Positions 26,185-35,513 of a stretch of 64,000 bases of DNA are shown piece by piece (positions within the stretch are counted from its first letter, which is position 1; the number at the start of each line of letters is the position of its first letter). The position numbers and the translations under genes were made by a program. This DNA is from Petroclostridium sp. X23 (GTDB lineage: Bacteria > Bacillota > Clostridia > SK-Y3), in the NCBI RefSeq assembly GCF_030013905.1, contig NZ_CP124862.1:3785051-3849050 (forward strand). The letters are read 5' to 3'. Below the pieces are notes generated by a model. It worked only from the letters and a program-made list of their open reading frames with translations. It had not been told where the DNA came from and did not search any database.

Positions 26185-26210
26185 CTTTTAAAATAAAAGA
26201 GTGATGTTCT

Positions 26211-26450
26211 GTGTTGAAAAATATATACATTGCAGTGGCTATTGTCTGCAGCATTTATTTAATAGATTTGTTTAAAGTAGATATTAATGCAGTAGCTGCA
26301 ATAGCGATCTTATGTGGAGCTATTATTTATATAGGATATATTAATTCATCCATTAGGGATTTAAAAAAGAGAGTCGCAGAATTAGAAAATATAATCATTG
26401 GTAAGCAAAAGCGCGAAAAAGACAAGATAATGGAGAAAGATATAAAGTGA
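26211..26450 (+). CDS. Small membrane protein with coiled-coil tail
   Basis: 79 residues with two hydrophobic helices (IYIAVAIVCSIYLIDLF and AVAAIAILCGAIIYIGYI), then a charged amphipathic helix (SIRDLKKRVAELENIIIGKQKREKD) likely to form a coiled coil. GTG 26211 is the first codon and the ribosome site is weak. The last 50 codons are duplicated at 22821-22973, so this is the parent gene. It lies 26 bases after uvsE. Unknown function; the shape resembles small phage-shock or stress-type membrane proteins. Confidence 0.6.
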   Translation: MLKNIYIAVAIVCSIYLIDLFKVDINAVAAIAILCGAIIYIGYINSSIRDLKKRVAELENIIIGKQKREKDKIMEKDIK

Positions 26451-26565
26451 CTCTTCGTATACCGGCAGGTCTACAGTACTATGCAATATGTTGTGTTTAA
26501 GAATTGCCAACAACAAGTTAACAACATATCCACAGAGTTATCCACAATGTAATAGGATATGCAAT
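26298..26565 (+). repeat. Duplicated segment, copy B, with DnaA-box-like pair
   Basis: The partner of 22821-23087. It includes ATATCCACA 26526-26534 and TTATCCACA 26538-26546, the second an exact DnaA box. The pair with its 3-base gap is kept in both copies. Confidence 0.75.
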
Positions 26566-26882
26566 AAGCGGATACGGTATTCTTTTTTATTGAAAAATAT
26601 TTCTGTATAAGTAGTTTATCATAAACCGAAAAAGAGTTTGGTAACCGGTCGGTATATGCGTCTTTGGTACACTCCGTCATTATTTTCAATGTTACATAAA
26701 CATTACATAAATATTGCAAAGCGTGCACTTGTATGATAAGCTTATACAGCGCTTGTGAAAGCGTATAGTGTTATCCCAGTCCATAATAATATATTGGTGG
26801 TTGAAGATGAATAATCAACTAGGCGTATAGTAGATTATTTAAACGAAGCAAACAGTTTTAAATATATGGAGGGAATGGATTT
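26566..26882. other. Intergenic leader of the anchored protein gene
   Basis: About 317 AT-rich bases with no gene-like frame. It ends with ATGGAGGGA before ATG 26883. No clear operator was seen. Confidence 0.35.
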
Positions 26883-27869
26883 ATGAGACTATTAGCAAAT
26901 CAAAAATATTTTCATATATTTTTAATAGCGGTCATAGTTTTTTTACTGATCATAGGGACTATTATAAGTATGGAAGTAGTCAAAACAAAATCAAATAATC
27001 AAGCAGTAAAACCTTCAGAGAGTATCGAAGCATCACCGGTAAATACACCTAAAGCTGCTTTGGATACCAATGAGACCATTTCTGAAACACCTGGTGAGGA
27101 AAACGATATGCCACCCATTGCGCATGACCGGTATCCCTTTAGAAATACAACCTGGGAAATGAATATTGAGCAAGTAAAAAAAGCAGAGACGGCAAAAATG
27201 ATCTCAGAATATACAAATGATTATACAACCGGCAAGGAAATGACTTATGAGTATATTCTTCGTAAGGAATTCGGACTTAATGAGATGCCTGCTACCATTA
27301 AATACTTTTTTGATGCTGATGAGAAACTCATACAAGGCGGTTATGAATTATTCTACGAAGAAAAGAATTTTCAAGACGATTATGATACCATTAAGCAGGA
27401 TCTAATAGATAGACTGGGTGTTCCTGACATACAAAGGGCGGTAGTGTCTTTGGAGGGTAAATCAATAGAGAATACAGAGGTTGAAGATATTACCGGTGAG
27501 AGGATAGCCTCAAAACTGGAAGGTGATTATAATTATGGCATATTTCAAGCAGCCTGGCAAAGAGAAGATGTTGATATAGATGTTTTTTTGATGCTGTACA
27601 GCAAGAAGGGTGAGCCTTACAGGATCAGTATTGGTTTTGTGGATACAACAAAAACTTTTCCTACAAAAGAAGAGGAGAAAAAAGAGAAACCTGACCCTAC
27701 ACCGAAAGTCGTCTATCAGTGGTGTCAAAAGAGATATGAGTATTATGATAAGATGAATAGCGGATATTCGGGAGATAAGTATACTGCAGCCGTTTTTGAA
27801 GATGCGGCAAAGCATTTTGGGATATCTACAGCAAGGATTCGATGGTTATATGACCAATACCGGTATTAA
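26883..27869 (+). CDS. Membrane-anchored extracytoplasmic protein, unknown
   Basis: 328 residues: an N-terminal membrane anchor (FHIFLIAVIVFLLIIGTIISM, residues 11-31), a Ser/Pro/Glu-rich linker to about residue 80, a globular domain (YPFRNTTWEMNIEQVKKAE to ISIGFVDTTK), a Lys/Glu/Pro hinge and a C-terminal helical piece ending YEYYDKMNSGYSGDKYTAAVFEDAAKHFGIS. The 'FRNTTWEMNIEQVKKAE' start recalls domains in lipoproteins that begin 'W...(s)kdeVk..e'. Its role is unknown. It stands alone, with a hairpin after it. Confidence 0.65.
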   Translation: MRLLANQKYFHIFLIAVIVFLLIIGTIISMEVVKTKSNNQAVKPSESIEASPVNTPKAALDTNETISETPGEENDMPPIAHDRYPFRNTTWEMNIEQVKKAETAKMISEYTNDYTTGKEMTYEYILRKEFGLNEMPATIKYFFDADEKLIQGGYELFYEEKNFQDDYDTIKQDLIDRLGVPDIQRAVVSLEGKSIENTEVEDITGERIASKLEGDYNYGIFQAAWQREDVDIDVFLMLYSKKGEPYRISIGFVDTTKTFPTKEEEKKEKPDPTPKVVYQWCQKRYEYYDKMNSGYSGDKYTAAVFEDAAKHFGISTARIRWLYDQYRY

Positions 27870-27887
27870 TTGCAAGCAGACAAATGG

Positions 27888-27914
27888 GGACATGCCTCTT
27901 CCAGAGGAATGTCC
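27888..27914. terminator. Hairpin between convergent genes
   Basis: GGACATGCCTCT / AGAGGAATGTCC with a 3-base loop lies between two converging genes. No T-run is present on the plus strand. Confidence 0.4.
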
Positions 27915-27952
27915 TCGTTCTCTGTATAATAAATTTATTACATTCTCTTAGA

Positions 27953-28588
27953 TCAATAAATATGTGTTTCTAAATGTTCTCTAACTTTTTTAAAATTATT
28001 TTCTTTAATATATTGCAAATATTCCCTGTGTTCTAAGGTGACGCTATCTAGGTCGATATGCTTAATCCCTTGATAAAGTAGACGAGCGTGAATTTTAGCT
28101 ATTATGTTATTCCATAGAGCATACAGATTAGGGCTTGCAACACTTTTGACTAAATAACTATGAAATTCTATATCATGCTCGGTTAAGGTATCAAGATCAT
28201 CTTTCTTGCACGCAGATTCCATTTTATCCAATAATAAATCTAGATAGTTATATTCTTTTTCACCCAGTACTCTATGTGCATTTTCTGCTACATAATTTTC
28301 AATAACTTTTCTAATCGGTACATATATTTTTTCAGTTTCAGCAGGAGAAATTTCAGCTACTACTGTCTCTCGATAAGGGTGTGAATACACAAGTCCCTCT
28401 TGAGACAAGAGACTAAGAGCCTCTCTAATAGGTCCACGACTTATTCCCATTTGAGATGCAATTTCGGTTTCACGCAAACGACTGCCAGGAGGCAGGACAC
28501 CTTTAATAATCGCTTCTTTAATCGATTCATATGCAAAATCTTTTAATGATTTCTGTTTACTCTTTTCAAACTTAAATGTTGTATTCAA
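27953..28588 (-). CDS. GntR-family regulator, FadR/FCD subfamily
   Basis: A 211-residue regulator: N-terminal winged helix (YESIKEAIIKGVLPPGSRLRE, EIASQMGISRGPIREALSLLSQEGLV) and C-terminal FCD ligand domain. Metal-binding residues are probably in EHDIEFHSYLV and LEHREYLQYI. Such proteins sense sugar acids or similar carboxylates. It begins with TTG 28588 after AGAGGT. It diverges from the enolase-TRAP operon and likely controls it through the TTGTTGACAA-type sites at 28661-28712, which overlap the promoter. The ligand is presumably the TRAP cargo or its dehydration product. Confidence 0.9.
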   Translation of the reverse strand: MNTTFKFEKSKQKSLKDFAYESIKEAIIKGVLPPGSRLRETEIASQMGISRGPIREALSLLSQEGLVYSHPYRETVVAEISPAETEKIYVPIRKVIENYVAENAHRVLGEKEYNYLDLLLDKMESACKKDDLDTLTEHDIEFHSYLVKSVASPNLYALWNNIIAKIHARLLYQGIKHIDLDSVTLEHREYLQYIKENNFKKVREHLETHIY

Positions 28589-28660
28589 ATTCTACCTCTC
28601 ATTTCTTTAATGAATTCTAATTTGTATAAATTTAAATATAGTGTATCCCATAATACAGCA

Positions 28661-28735
28661 TTTGTCAATTGTTAAACGTAAAATGAAAATTGTTGACAAT
28701 ATACAGTTGACAATTGCCGAGGGATCATATATAAT
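28661..28735 (+). promoter_or_regulatory. Promoter and GntR operators for the dehydratase-TRAP operon
   Basis: Consensus promoter TTGACA 28707-28712, 17 bases, TATAAT 28730-28735. Just upstream, TTGTCAATTG (from about 28661) and the palindrome ATTGTTGACAAT (28689-28700) match FCD-GntR half-sites TTGT/ACAA. The third, TTGACAATTG, covers the -35. An untranslated leader of about 280 bases follows and holds no visible gene. Confidence 0.7.
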
Positions 28736-29019
28736 CAAGTTGAAAAATAAACAACTCTTATTCTGCAAATGAAACTCAATTTCTGAGATAGGGTAATTGA
28801 TCTTATGTAGGTTAGCTATTTTAATATAAAAGAATTTTGTTCTCATGATAAATTGTATTAGATATAATACAGCTAACTTTAACCGATCATTAGAGATTTG
28901 TAAGGGAGGGACTAGGTGAAAAAGTATAAATCATATAGGTTTACGCTTATTTGTAAATTCCAGTTTTACTGATTATATTTATATTTTTGCAGAAGTAGAG
29001 TAACTGAAGGAGGATCTTT

Positions 29020-30162
29020 ATGAAGATAACGAAAGTGGAAGCAATTCCGGTAAAACAAAAAGGTGATATCCTGCTTATTAATGATAGTGCTCAGGATGGA
29101 ATAATTATTAAAGTTTATACTGATGAAGGGATAGTAGGATATGGAGAGGTTGATTCTGCTCCTTGGGTTATTAAGGCTATTATTGACTCCCCGGCGTCCC
29201 ACAGAATATGCCAAGGCTTAGGGCAGGCCATTATAGGAGAAGACCCATTTGAGACAGATAAAATATGGGAAAAGATGTATTTGGCAAGCATGTTTTACGG
29301 TAGACGTGGAGCAGTCATTCATGCTATAAGCGGTATTGACATAGCAATATGGGATATTATAGGGAAAGCATTAAACAAGCCTATTTACAAATTGCTAGGT
29401 GGAGAGTTTCGTTCAAAAGTACGTGCGTATGCAAGTACATTAATGCCATATACTCCGGAAGAATCTGCTGAGGAAGCTTTAAAGTGGAAAGAAAAAGGGT
29501 TTACTGCGGTCAAAATGGGTTGGGGTGGATTTGAACTTGGTTTCAGAGAAAATGTAGAACTTGTACGGGCAGCTAGAGAAGCAATAGGAGAAGATATGGA
29601 CCTCATGCTGGATCTAGGTTTTATTCCTTCACCTGATACGCCTATCGATGCAACATCAAGATTATTACTTGCAAAAGAGATCAGACAATTTAGTCCTTAT
29701 TGGATTGAAGAGCCGTTATCGCCAGATGATTATGATGGGTATAAGATGTTGGCAGAATCTATTGATACAAGAATCGCAGGTGGAGAAAACGAGTCTACAA
29801 GATACGGATTTAAACAGCTGATAGATTATTCTAAGATTAATATCATTCAACCTGATATCACGAGATGTGGTGGTTTGACGGAGGCAAAGAAAATTGCTAC
29901 GATGGCCATGGCAAATAACATTACAACGGTACCTCATGCGTGGAGCAGCGGGATTGTAATAGCCGCATCACTTCATCTGATTGCAGCAATTCCTAATGCG
30001 TGTCTGTTGGAATACTGTGTCTGGGATACCCCTATTAGAAAAGAGATGTTGATTGAAGACTTTATAGTGAAAGATGGATATGTTGATGTTCCACAAAAAC
30101 CTGGTTTGGGAATTGAAATTGATGATAAAGCGATCGAAAAATATAGAGCAGATAAATATTGA
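29020..30162 (+). CDS. Enolase-superfamily (mandelate racemase-like) sugar-acid dehydratase
   Basis: 380 residues of the MR/MLE fold: N-terminal capping domain and a TIM barrel. Likely metal ligands are D198 (LMLDLG), E230 (WIEEPL) and E256 (AGGENE). The Asp-His dyad is D279 (QPDITRCGG) and H306 (PHAWSSG), with E331 on the last strand. At the usual K-x-K site it has K165-M-G, so the second lysine is missing. This narrows the stereochemistry to dehydratases of one C2 configuration. AGGAGG precedes ATG 29020. With a TRAP transporter downstream and GntR upstream, a sugar-acid dehydratase is the best guess; the substrate is unknown. Confidence 0.85.
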   Translation: MKITKVEAIPVKQKGDILLINDSAQDGIIIKVYTDEGIVGYGEVDSAPWVIKAIIDSPASHRICQGLGQAIIGEDPFETDKIWEKMYLASMFYGRRGAVIHAISGIDIAIWDIIGKALNKPIYKLLGGEFRSKVRAYASTLMPYTPEESAEEALKWKEKGFTAVKMGWGGFELGFRENVELVRAAREAIGEDMDLMLDLGFIPSPDTPIDATSRLLLAKEIRQFSPYWIEEPLSPDDYDGYKMLAESIDTRIAGGENESTRYGFKQLIDYSKINIIQPDITRCGGLTEAKKIATMAMANNITTVPHAWSSGIVIAASLHLIAAIPNACLLEYCVWDTPIRKEMLIEDFIVKDGYVDVPQKPGLGIEIDDKAIEKYRADKY

Positions 30163-30405
30163 TGTTATTGATTAAAATGTAATGATTATTACAAATGGAA
30201 TTTTATATTAATACATATTTATACCAAATGGATTTGGTTACCGTCAATATACTATGAAAGTAATTTTTCGTATCTATACAAATTCTGCAGTTGCAATTCC
30301 GATGGATCTATAGCTACATCATATTCATGGGTATTGGCGGTATATTTGTTTATTGAGAATTCATTAAAACTCTTAATATAATGGAACTATTGAGGGAGGA
30401 ATTTT

Positions 30406-30930
30406 ATGAAAGAGAAAAGCCGTAGAATTAATAATGTTTATTCTAAGATTAATGGACTGTTGGAATTTTTTTCAGGCTTATTGATGGTGTTGCTAGTATT
30501 AGTGGTGTTATTCAGTGTATGTAGTAGATATATTTTTAATACTTCTATTGCATGGTCGGAAGAACTGTCAAGATTTATGATGATCTGGATGGTTTGTATA
30601 GGTTCAGTTTTGGCATATGTTCGCAGTGAACATCTTGGGTTGGATATATTAGTTAAAATGGTACCGGATAGAGTTTCTAAAATAGTTGTATTTGTCGGCA
30701 ATCTATTTATTCTGTTTATAACCGGTTTAATGACTGTTGGAGGATATCAAGTGGTACTTGGAGCATTTGAGTCTGTTTCTCCAGCAATGCGCATTTGTCT
30801 TGGATACGTATATATTATTGTTCCGATATGTTCTGCAATACTTTGTCTAATAACCTTACATAGAGTAGTATCCCAAGCTATGCGGCTGCTATCGCGAAAG
30901 GAAGAAGGAAAAGAGGGATTGTTATGGTAG
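30406..30930 (+). CDS. dctQ: TRAP transporter small membrane subunit DctQ
   Basis: 174 residues with four membrane helices (LLMVLLVLVVLFSVCSRYIF, then IAWSEELSRFMMIWMVCIGSVLAY, the motif area of DctQ, and two more). GAGGGAGG precedes ATG 30406. It overlaps dctM by 7 bases. It bridges the solute receptor and DctM and is needed for uptake of a carboxylate with Na+. A 243-base gap without a visible element separates it from the dehydratase gene. Confidence 0.9.
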   Translation: MKEKSRRINNVYSKINGLLEFFSGLLMVLLVLVVLFSVCSRYIFNTSIAWSEELSRFMMIWMVCIGSVLAYVRSEHLGLDILVKMVPDRVSKIVVFVGNLFILFITGLMTVGGYQVVLGAFESVSPAMRICLGYVYIIVPICSAILCLITLHRVVSQAMRLLSRKEEGKEGLLW

Positions 30931-32201
30931 TTCTAATATTTTTATTAAGCTTGTTTGGATTTATACTCTTAAACATACCTATTGCATTTAGTTTATTGCT
31001 GACAGCGGTTGTATTGATGGTCTATATGGGAGATATATCACCGTTCGTTGTTATGCAAAGTATGATACGAGGATTTGATAGCTTTACACTTCTTGCAATC
31101 CCATTTTTTATCTTAGCCGGAGAGATTATGAATGTGGGGGGGTTGTCTAGAAGGATTGTAGGATTTGCGCGGTCATTCATCGGCCAGATTACTGGTAGTC
31201 TAGGGTATACATCGATTCTATCGAGTATGGTATTTGCAGGTGTTTCGGGTTCTGCAGACGCTGATACGTCAGCTATTGGTTCAATTTTGCTTCCGATAAT
31301 GAAAGAAGAAAAATATGATGTACGTACTAGTACCGCATTAATTGCTACATCGGGATGTATTGGGCCGGTCATTCCACCTAGTATACCAATGATATTATAT
31401 GGTGTAACAGCAGGTGTTTCAATTGTGAAGCTATTTTTAGGAGGTATCGTCCCGGGAGTGTTGATTGGTGCAGGATTAATGGTAGTGTGGGGAATCCATG
31501 CCCGCAAGCAGGGATATAAATCTACAGATAAATTTTCATGGATAGCTATATGGGTCAATGCAAAGAAAGCCTTTTTTGCATTGCTGCTTCCCGTTATCAT
31601 TCTCGGAGGTATTGTCAGCGGGATTGTGACACCGACAGAATCGGCGGTCATAGCGGTTGTATATGCATTTTTCGTTTCAAAGTTTATATATAAGGAATTG
31701 AATTTAAATGCATTACCTAGTATCTTAGTAGCTACAGCTAGAAGTACATCCATTATCATGCTGGTATGTGGTGCCGCGATGTCTGTTGCCTACTATATTA
31801 CTACAGCACATGTACCTAGTCAGTTGTCTAAGCTGTTGCTGTCGGTGTCGGATAATATATATGTGACAATGTTCTTAATTAATATCTTATTGTTATTAAT
31901 TGGATGTGTAATGGACCTTGCTCCTGCAATTTTTTTGATGACACCAATTCTGTTACCTATTATACAAAGTTACTCATTGGATCCTGTATATTTTGGAGTA
32001 ATAATGTGTGTTAATCTATGTATAGGACTTGTGACACCGCCGGTTGGTACGGTTTTATATGTAGTATGCGGGTTGTCTAAAATATCGATCTTTGAATTAA
32101 CTAAACCACTTTTACCATTCATTTTAGTTATGATTGCAGTACTTCTAATGATTACATATGTACCAGGTTTAATAATGTTTATTCCAAATGCGTTTGCATA
32201 A
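30924..32201 (+). CDS. dctM: TRAP transporter large membrane subunit DctM
   Basis: 425 residues with about 12 helices. Typical DctM stretches are FTLLAIPFFILAGEIMN, VFAGVSGSADADTSAIGSILLP, ATSGCIGPVIPPSIPMI and the late NLCIGLVTPPVGTVLYVVCG. It forms the Na+-coupled translocation channel, with DctQ overlapping upstream. DctM of the second system (33612-34889) is a clear paralogue in the opposite orientation. Confidence 0.93.
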   Translation: MVVLIFLLSLFGFILLNIPIAFSLLLTAVVLMVYMGDISPFVVMQSMIRGFDSFTLLAIPFFILAGEIMNVGGLSRRIVGFARSFIGQITGSLGYTSILSSMVFAGVSGSADADTSAIGSILLPIMKEEKYDVRTSTALIATSGCIGPVIPPSIPMILYGVTAGVSIVKLFLGGIVPGVLIGAGLMVVWGIHARKQGYKSTDKFSWIAIWVNAKKAFFALLLPVIILGGIVSGIVTPTESAVIAVVYAFFVSKFIYKELNLNALPSILVATARSTSIIMLVCGAAMSVAYYITTAHVPSQLSKLLLSVSDNIYVTMFLINILLLLIGCVMDLAPAIFLMTPILLPIIQSYSLDPVYFGVIMCVNLCIGLVTPPVGTVLYVVCGLSKISIFELTKPLLPFILVMIAVLLMITYVPGLIMFIPNAFA

Positions 32202-32309
32202 TCAGGTAACAAGAGAATCAAAAAATGCTAAGGGAGTCTTATCATTATTTAATATGTAGAATTGTTTGCATGTCATATTCAAAAAAACAGTTTAGAGAGG
32301 AGAAAAATA

Positions 32310-33395
32310 ATGAAAAAAAGAATAGTATCAATAATTCTTATTGCTTTTCTAGTAGCAAGTTTACTCGGGGGATGTCTTTCAAATGAAAAGCCTGAAGTAC
32401 CTAATTCTGAAGAAGAAAAAACTAATGAATCGCCGGTTAATGACTTAAACAATGCGGATACGCCGAAAGATCAAAAAGTAATCAAAATTAGTTTTGCAGG
32501 CAGCGATACCCATCCAATAACCAAGACACTTGAAGAATTTGAAAAACAATTTGAGGAAAAAACGCAAAGGAGATACGACATCCAGATTTTTGCGAATGCA
32601 GCTTTAGGTGATGATTTAAAAGCTACTGAACAGGTTAAAGCCGGTATGCTTGATGCGGTTGTTACATCACCTTCTCCAGTTGGGACAATTGTGAAAGAAG
32701 TAATGGTGTTTGACCTTCCATTTCTGTTTAGTAGTGAAGAAGCAGCAGATAAAATATTATCTGGGGATTTCGCATCTTATCTTGATAATAAGATGTTAGA
32801 AAAGGGACTTGTCAATGTTGCATGGTATGAAGATGGATTTAGGCATCTTACTAATTCCAAGAAAGTGGTTGTAAGTCCTGAAGATGTTAAAGGCATGAAG
32901 ATTAGAACCATGGAGAATCCAATTCACTTAGCTGCATGGAAAACTCTGGGTGCTAATCCCACACCTATGCCATATACGGAGGTGTTTACTGCACTGCAGC
33001 AGCATGTAATTGATGGACAGGAGAACCCATATCCGACCATTTATGATGGAAAATTTTATGAGGTTCAAGATCATCTTTCTACGACAGGTCATGTTTATTC
33101 CCCGTTTATATTTATCTATAGTAAAAAACTATTTGATAAGCTCCCGGAAGATGATCAAAAGATTTTTAAAGAGGTTGCAAAAGAGACCGAGCCTATTAAT
33201 AGAAAGATAAATAGGGCTGCCGCACAAAAATGCCGCGAAACAATGGAGGCAAACGGCTTGAAAGTTACTGAATTGACATTGGAACAAAAACAGATATTCC
33301 AAGAGATCCTCATTCCTATTTGGGATGATTTTACAGATATATTTGGTGAAGAAGCACTTGATATGTTAAAACAAGAATTGGAAAAGACTAAGTAG
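32310..33395 (+). CDS. dctP: TRAP transporter solute-binding lipoprotein DctP
   Basis: About 361 residues from ATG 32310, which follows AGAGAGGAG; the earlier TTG 32262 frame has no signal and is rejected. The lipoprotein signal ends LLGGC. The DctP fold shows GAMLDAV-type 'AGMLDAVVTSP', WYEDGFRHLTNSKK, the substrate arginine motif MKIRTMENPIHL, and GQENPYPTI. The receptor binds a carboxylate through the arginine. In this operon the receptor gene is last, after Q and M. Confidence 0.92.
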   Translation: MKKRIVSIILIAFLVASLLGGCLSNEKPEVPNSEEEKTNESPVNDLNNADTPKDQKVIKISFAGSDTHPITKTLEEFEKQFEEKTQRRYDIQIFANAALGDDLKATEQVKAGMLDAVVTSPSPVGTIVKEVMVFDLPFLFSSEEAADKILSGDFASYLDNKMLEKGLVNVAWYEDGFRHLTNSKKVVVSPEDVKGMKIRTMENPIHLAAWKTLGANPTPMPYTEVFTALQQHVIDGQENPYPTIYDGKFYEVQDHLSTTGHVYSPFIFIYSKKLFDKLPEDDQKIFKEVAKETEPINRKINRAAAQKCRETMEANGLKVTELTLEQKQIFQEILIPIWDDFTDIFGEEALDMLKQELEKTK

Positions 33396-33514
33396 ATCAG
33401 TGAGCAAATTGCGTAAAAATTCTATTCTTTAAATGATAAGACTATCTTTATCAAATAATAAGGATATGACAAGGACGATTCTGCAAGCAGTCAATTAGTA
33501 ATTTTACCAATATA

Positions 33515-33562
33515 AAAGGCTAGTTTTCACATGAATAAAGATTCATGTGAAAACTAGCCTTT
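33515..33562. terminator. Bidirectional terminator between the two TRAP operons
   Basis: Perfect 22-bp stem (33515-33536 with 33541-33562) around AAAG. A-rich bases precede it and T-rich bases follow, so it can end both converging operons. Confidence 0.85.
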
Positions 33563-33611
33563 GTTTTGCTAAGAAACTTTCCCGACTATCCTATATTGGT
33601 GGTATCTTATA

Positions 33612-34889
33612 CTACTTCATGACTGCATTCGGAATGAACATAACAAGATCCGGGATGTAAGTAATCAAGAAAAGTACGATGATGTAAACCACCACCAACG
33701 GCCAGATTTTCTTTACCAATTGTGCAATGGATATCTTGGATAGACCACATCCTACATACAACACATTTCCGACAGGCGGTGTTATCAAACCTATGCACAA
33801 GCCGTATACCATGATTACTCCGAAGAAAACCGGGTCGATGCCTATCTTTGTGACAATAGGGAGCAGGATAGGCCCTAAAATCAGCAGCGAAGGGGATACA
33901 TCCATAAAGCAGCCCACCAGTAGGATGAGGATATTAATTAAAAACAGGATGATATATTTATTTGAAGTGGTTGCCATCAGAAGATCGCCCAGCAGTCGGG
34001 GAATCTGCGCTACTGTGATAACATAGGCAACAGCCGTTGCGGCTGCGACCACAAACATCACTACCGAGGTAGAACGCGCAGCCTTCACAAAGATATCTCT
34101 GATCTGAGGATAGCTTAATTTTTTGTATATAATTACTGAAATTACAAATGCATAGACTACAGCAATAACACCTGCTTCGGTAGGTGTGAATATACCGCTT
34201 AGAATTCCCCCTAGAATGATGAAGGGAAGCATTAATGAAGGTAATGCGTCTTTTGTAGAGGAAAGCACTTCTTTAAAAGAAGCTTTTGGGAAAGTGGGCA
34301 GGTTCTCTTTTTTGGAAAGAAGATACCATGTAATCATGAGCAGTAAGCCGGTAACAATGCCCGGAACCATGCCTCCAAGAAACATTCTTGTCACCGATAC
34401 GCCGCCTACAACACCAAAGACGACCATGGGGATACTAGGTGGGATGATCGGGCCCACACATCCTGACGCACAGATTAATGCAGTACTTTTATCTTTTTTA
34501 TATCCTTCTTGGTCCATTAAAGGCAGGAGCACAGAACCGATAGCCGATGTGTCTGCCACCGCAGCGCCTGAGACACCGGCAAAAATCATACTTGCAACCA
34601 CTGCCACGTAACCTAAGCCTCCCTTTACATGACCTAAAAGGGATTTGACAAACCTTACAATTCCGAGGGATAATCCTCCTTCGTTCATGATTTCACCTGC
34701 TAAAATAAAAAATGGAATGGCCATGAGTGCGAAGTTATCGGTACCACTTAAAAGGTTTTGGGAAATAACGATGAAATTGGTATTATTCATAAATAAAAGC
34801 ATGACAGTACTGGTTAATGCTAGTGAAAATCCAACCGGAATACCTATAGCAAGAAATCCTAGCAAACTGACTACAAAAACAAGTAACAT
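33612..34889 (-). CDS. dctM: TRAP transporter large membrane subunit DctM, second system
   Basis: 425 residues, DctM family: FALMAIPFFILAGEIMNEGGLS, IFAGVSGAAVADTSAIGSVLLP, CASGCVGPIIPPSIPMV, YGLCIGLITPPVGNVLYVGCG. It is the translocation channel of the second importer. It lies last in a P-Q-M order on the minus strand, 17 bases after dctQ2, and converges on the first TRAP operon. AGGAGG lies before its ATG. Confidence 0.93.
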   Translation of the reverse strand: MLLVFVVSLLGFLAIGIPVGFSLALTSTVMLLFMNNTNFIVISQNLLSGTDNFALMAIPFFILAGEIMNEGGLSLGIVRFVKSLLGHVKGGLGYVAVVASMIFAGVSGAAVADTSAIGSVLLPLMDQEGYKKDKSTALICASGCVGPIIPPSIPMVVFGVVGGVSVTRMFLGGMVPGIVTGLLLMITWYLLSKKENLPTFPKASFKEVLSSTKDALPSLMLPFIILGGILSGIFTPTEAGVIAVVYAFVISVIIYKKLSYPQIRDIFVKAARSTSVVMFVVAAATAVAYVITVAQIPRLLGDLLMATTSNKYIILFLINILILLVGCFMDVSPSLLILGPILLPIVTKIGIDPVFFGVIMVYGLCIGLITPPVGNVLYVGCGLSKISIAQLVKKIWPLVVVYIIVLFLITYIPDLVMFIPNAVMK

Positions 34890-34906
34890 GTGGTTTTCCT
34901 CCTATA

Positions 34907-35389
34907 TCATTTTTTAAATAAAAGCACAGTCTTTCGCAATACGATGAAAAACATCAAGGTAAAGCAAATAGGGAGTATAATGCCAATCGCACCGAATGAT
35001 ATACCTGTGGCAGGTGACGGCCAATCCATATTGTTTTTGCTCAAAATGAAGCCGTATATGCTGGCTAAGGCAGTAATGGCAAGCAGTAATATATTTGCCA
35101 CAATTGCTGCTAATTTCTGACCTATCCGCGGCAGAAGATTAATAAGTAAATCGATTCCTATATGCTCGCCTTCTTCTAATGCCAGGGTAGCACCTATAAA
35201 AACCAGCCAGATAAAACATATTCTTGCAATCTCCTCTGAGGCTGTCAGAGAGTTGTTAAAAGCAAACCTTGCGATAACATTGATAAATACGATGACAACC
35301 ATGGCGGCAAAAAGTAAAAATAACAGATACTCCGTAATGCCTTTAATTTTGCTATAAAAGCCGCTTTTTTTCATATCGCTTTTTTCCAT
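34907..35389 (-). CDS. dctQ: TRAP transporter small membrane subunit DctQ, second system
   Basis: 160 residues, four helices, with the DctQ patch SLTASEEIARICFIWLVFIGATLALEEGEHIG. ATG 35389 follows GGAGGGGATC. It pairs with the DctM encoded 17 bases downstream and lies 124 bases after dctP2. Two DctQ proteins in the window differ substantially, so the systems probably carry different substrates. Confidence 0.9.
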   Translation of the reverse strand: MEKSDMKKSGFYSKIKGITEYLLFLLFAAMVVIVFINVIARFAFNNSLTASEEIARICFIWLVFIGATLALEEGEHIGIDLLINLLPRIGQKLAAIVANILLLAITALASIYGFILSKNNMDWPSPATGISFGAIGIILPICFTLMFFIVLRKTVLLFKK

Positions 35390-35513
35390 GAGATCCCCTC
35401 CATTTTAAACGCATTTGCACAGCAATTACTCCAATCACGTTATAGAAAAATACATATAGGAGTCGATAGTTCTCCTATATGTATTTTTAAATTTTCAAAA
35501 TCTTAGCCTTTAA

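Noticed and set aside
26517..26565. Possible replication origin from TTATCCACA boxes
   Set aside because: Only two boxes per copy, no AT-rich unwinding region or dnaA/dnaN neighbours; a regulatory or sink site is more likely.
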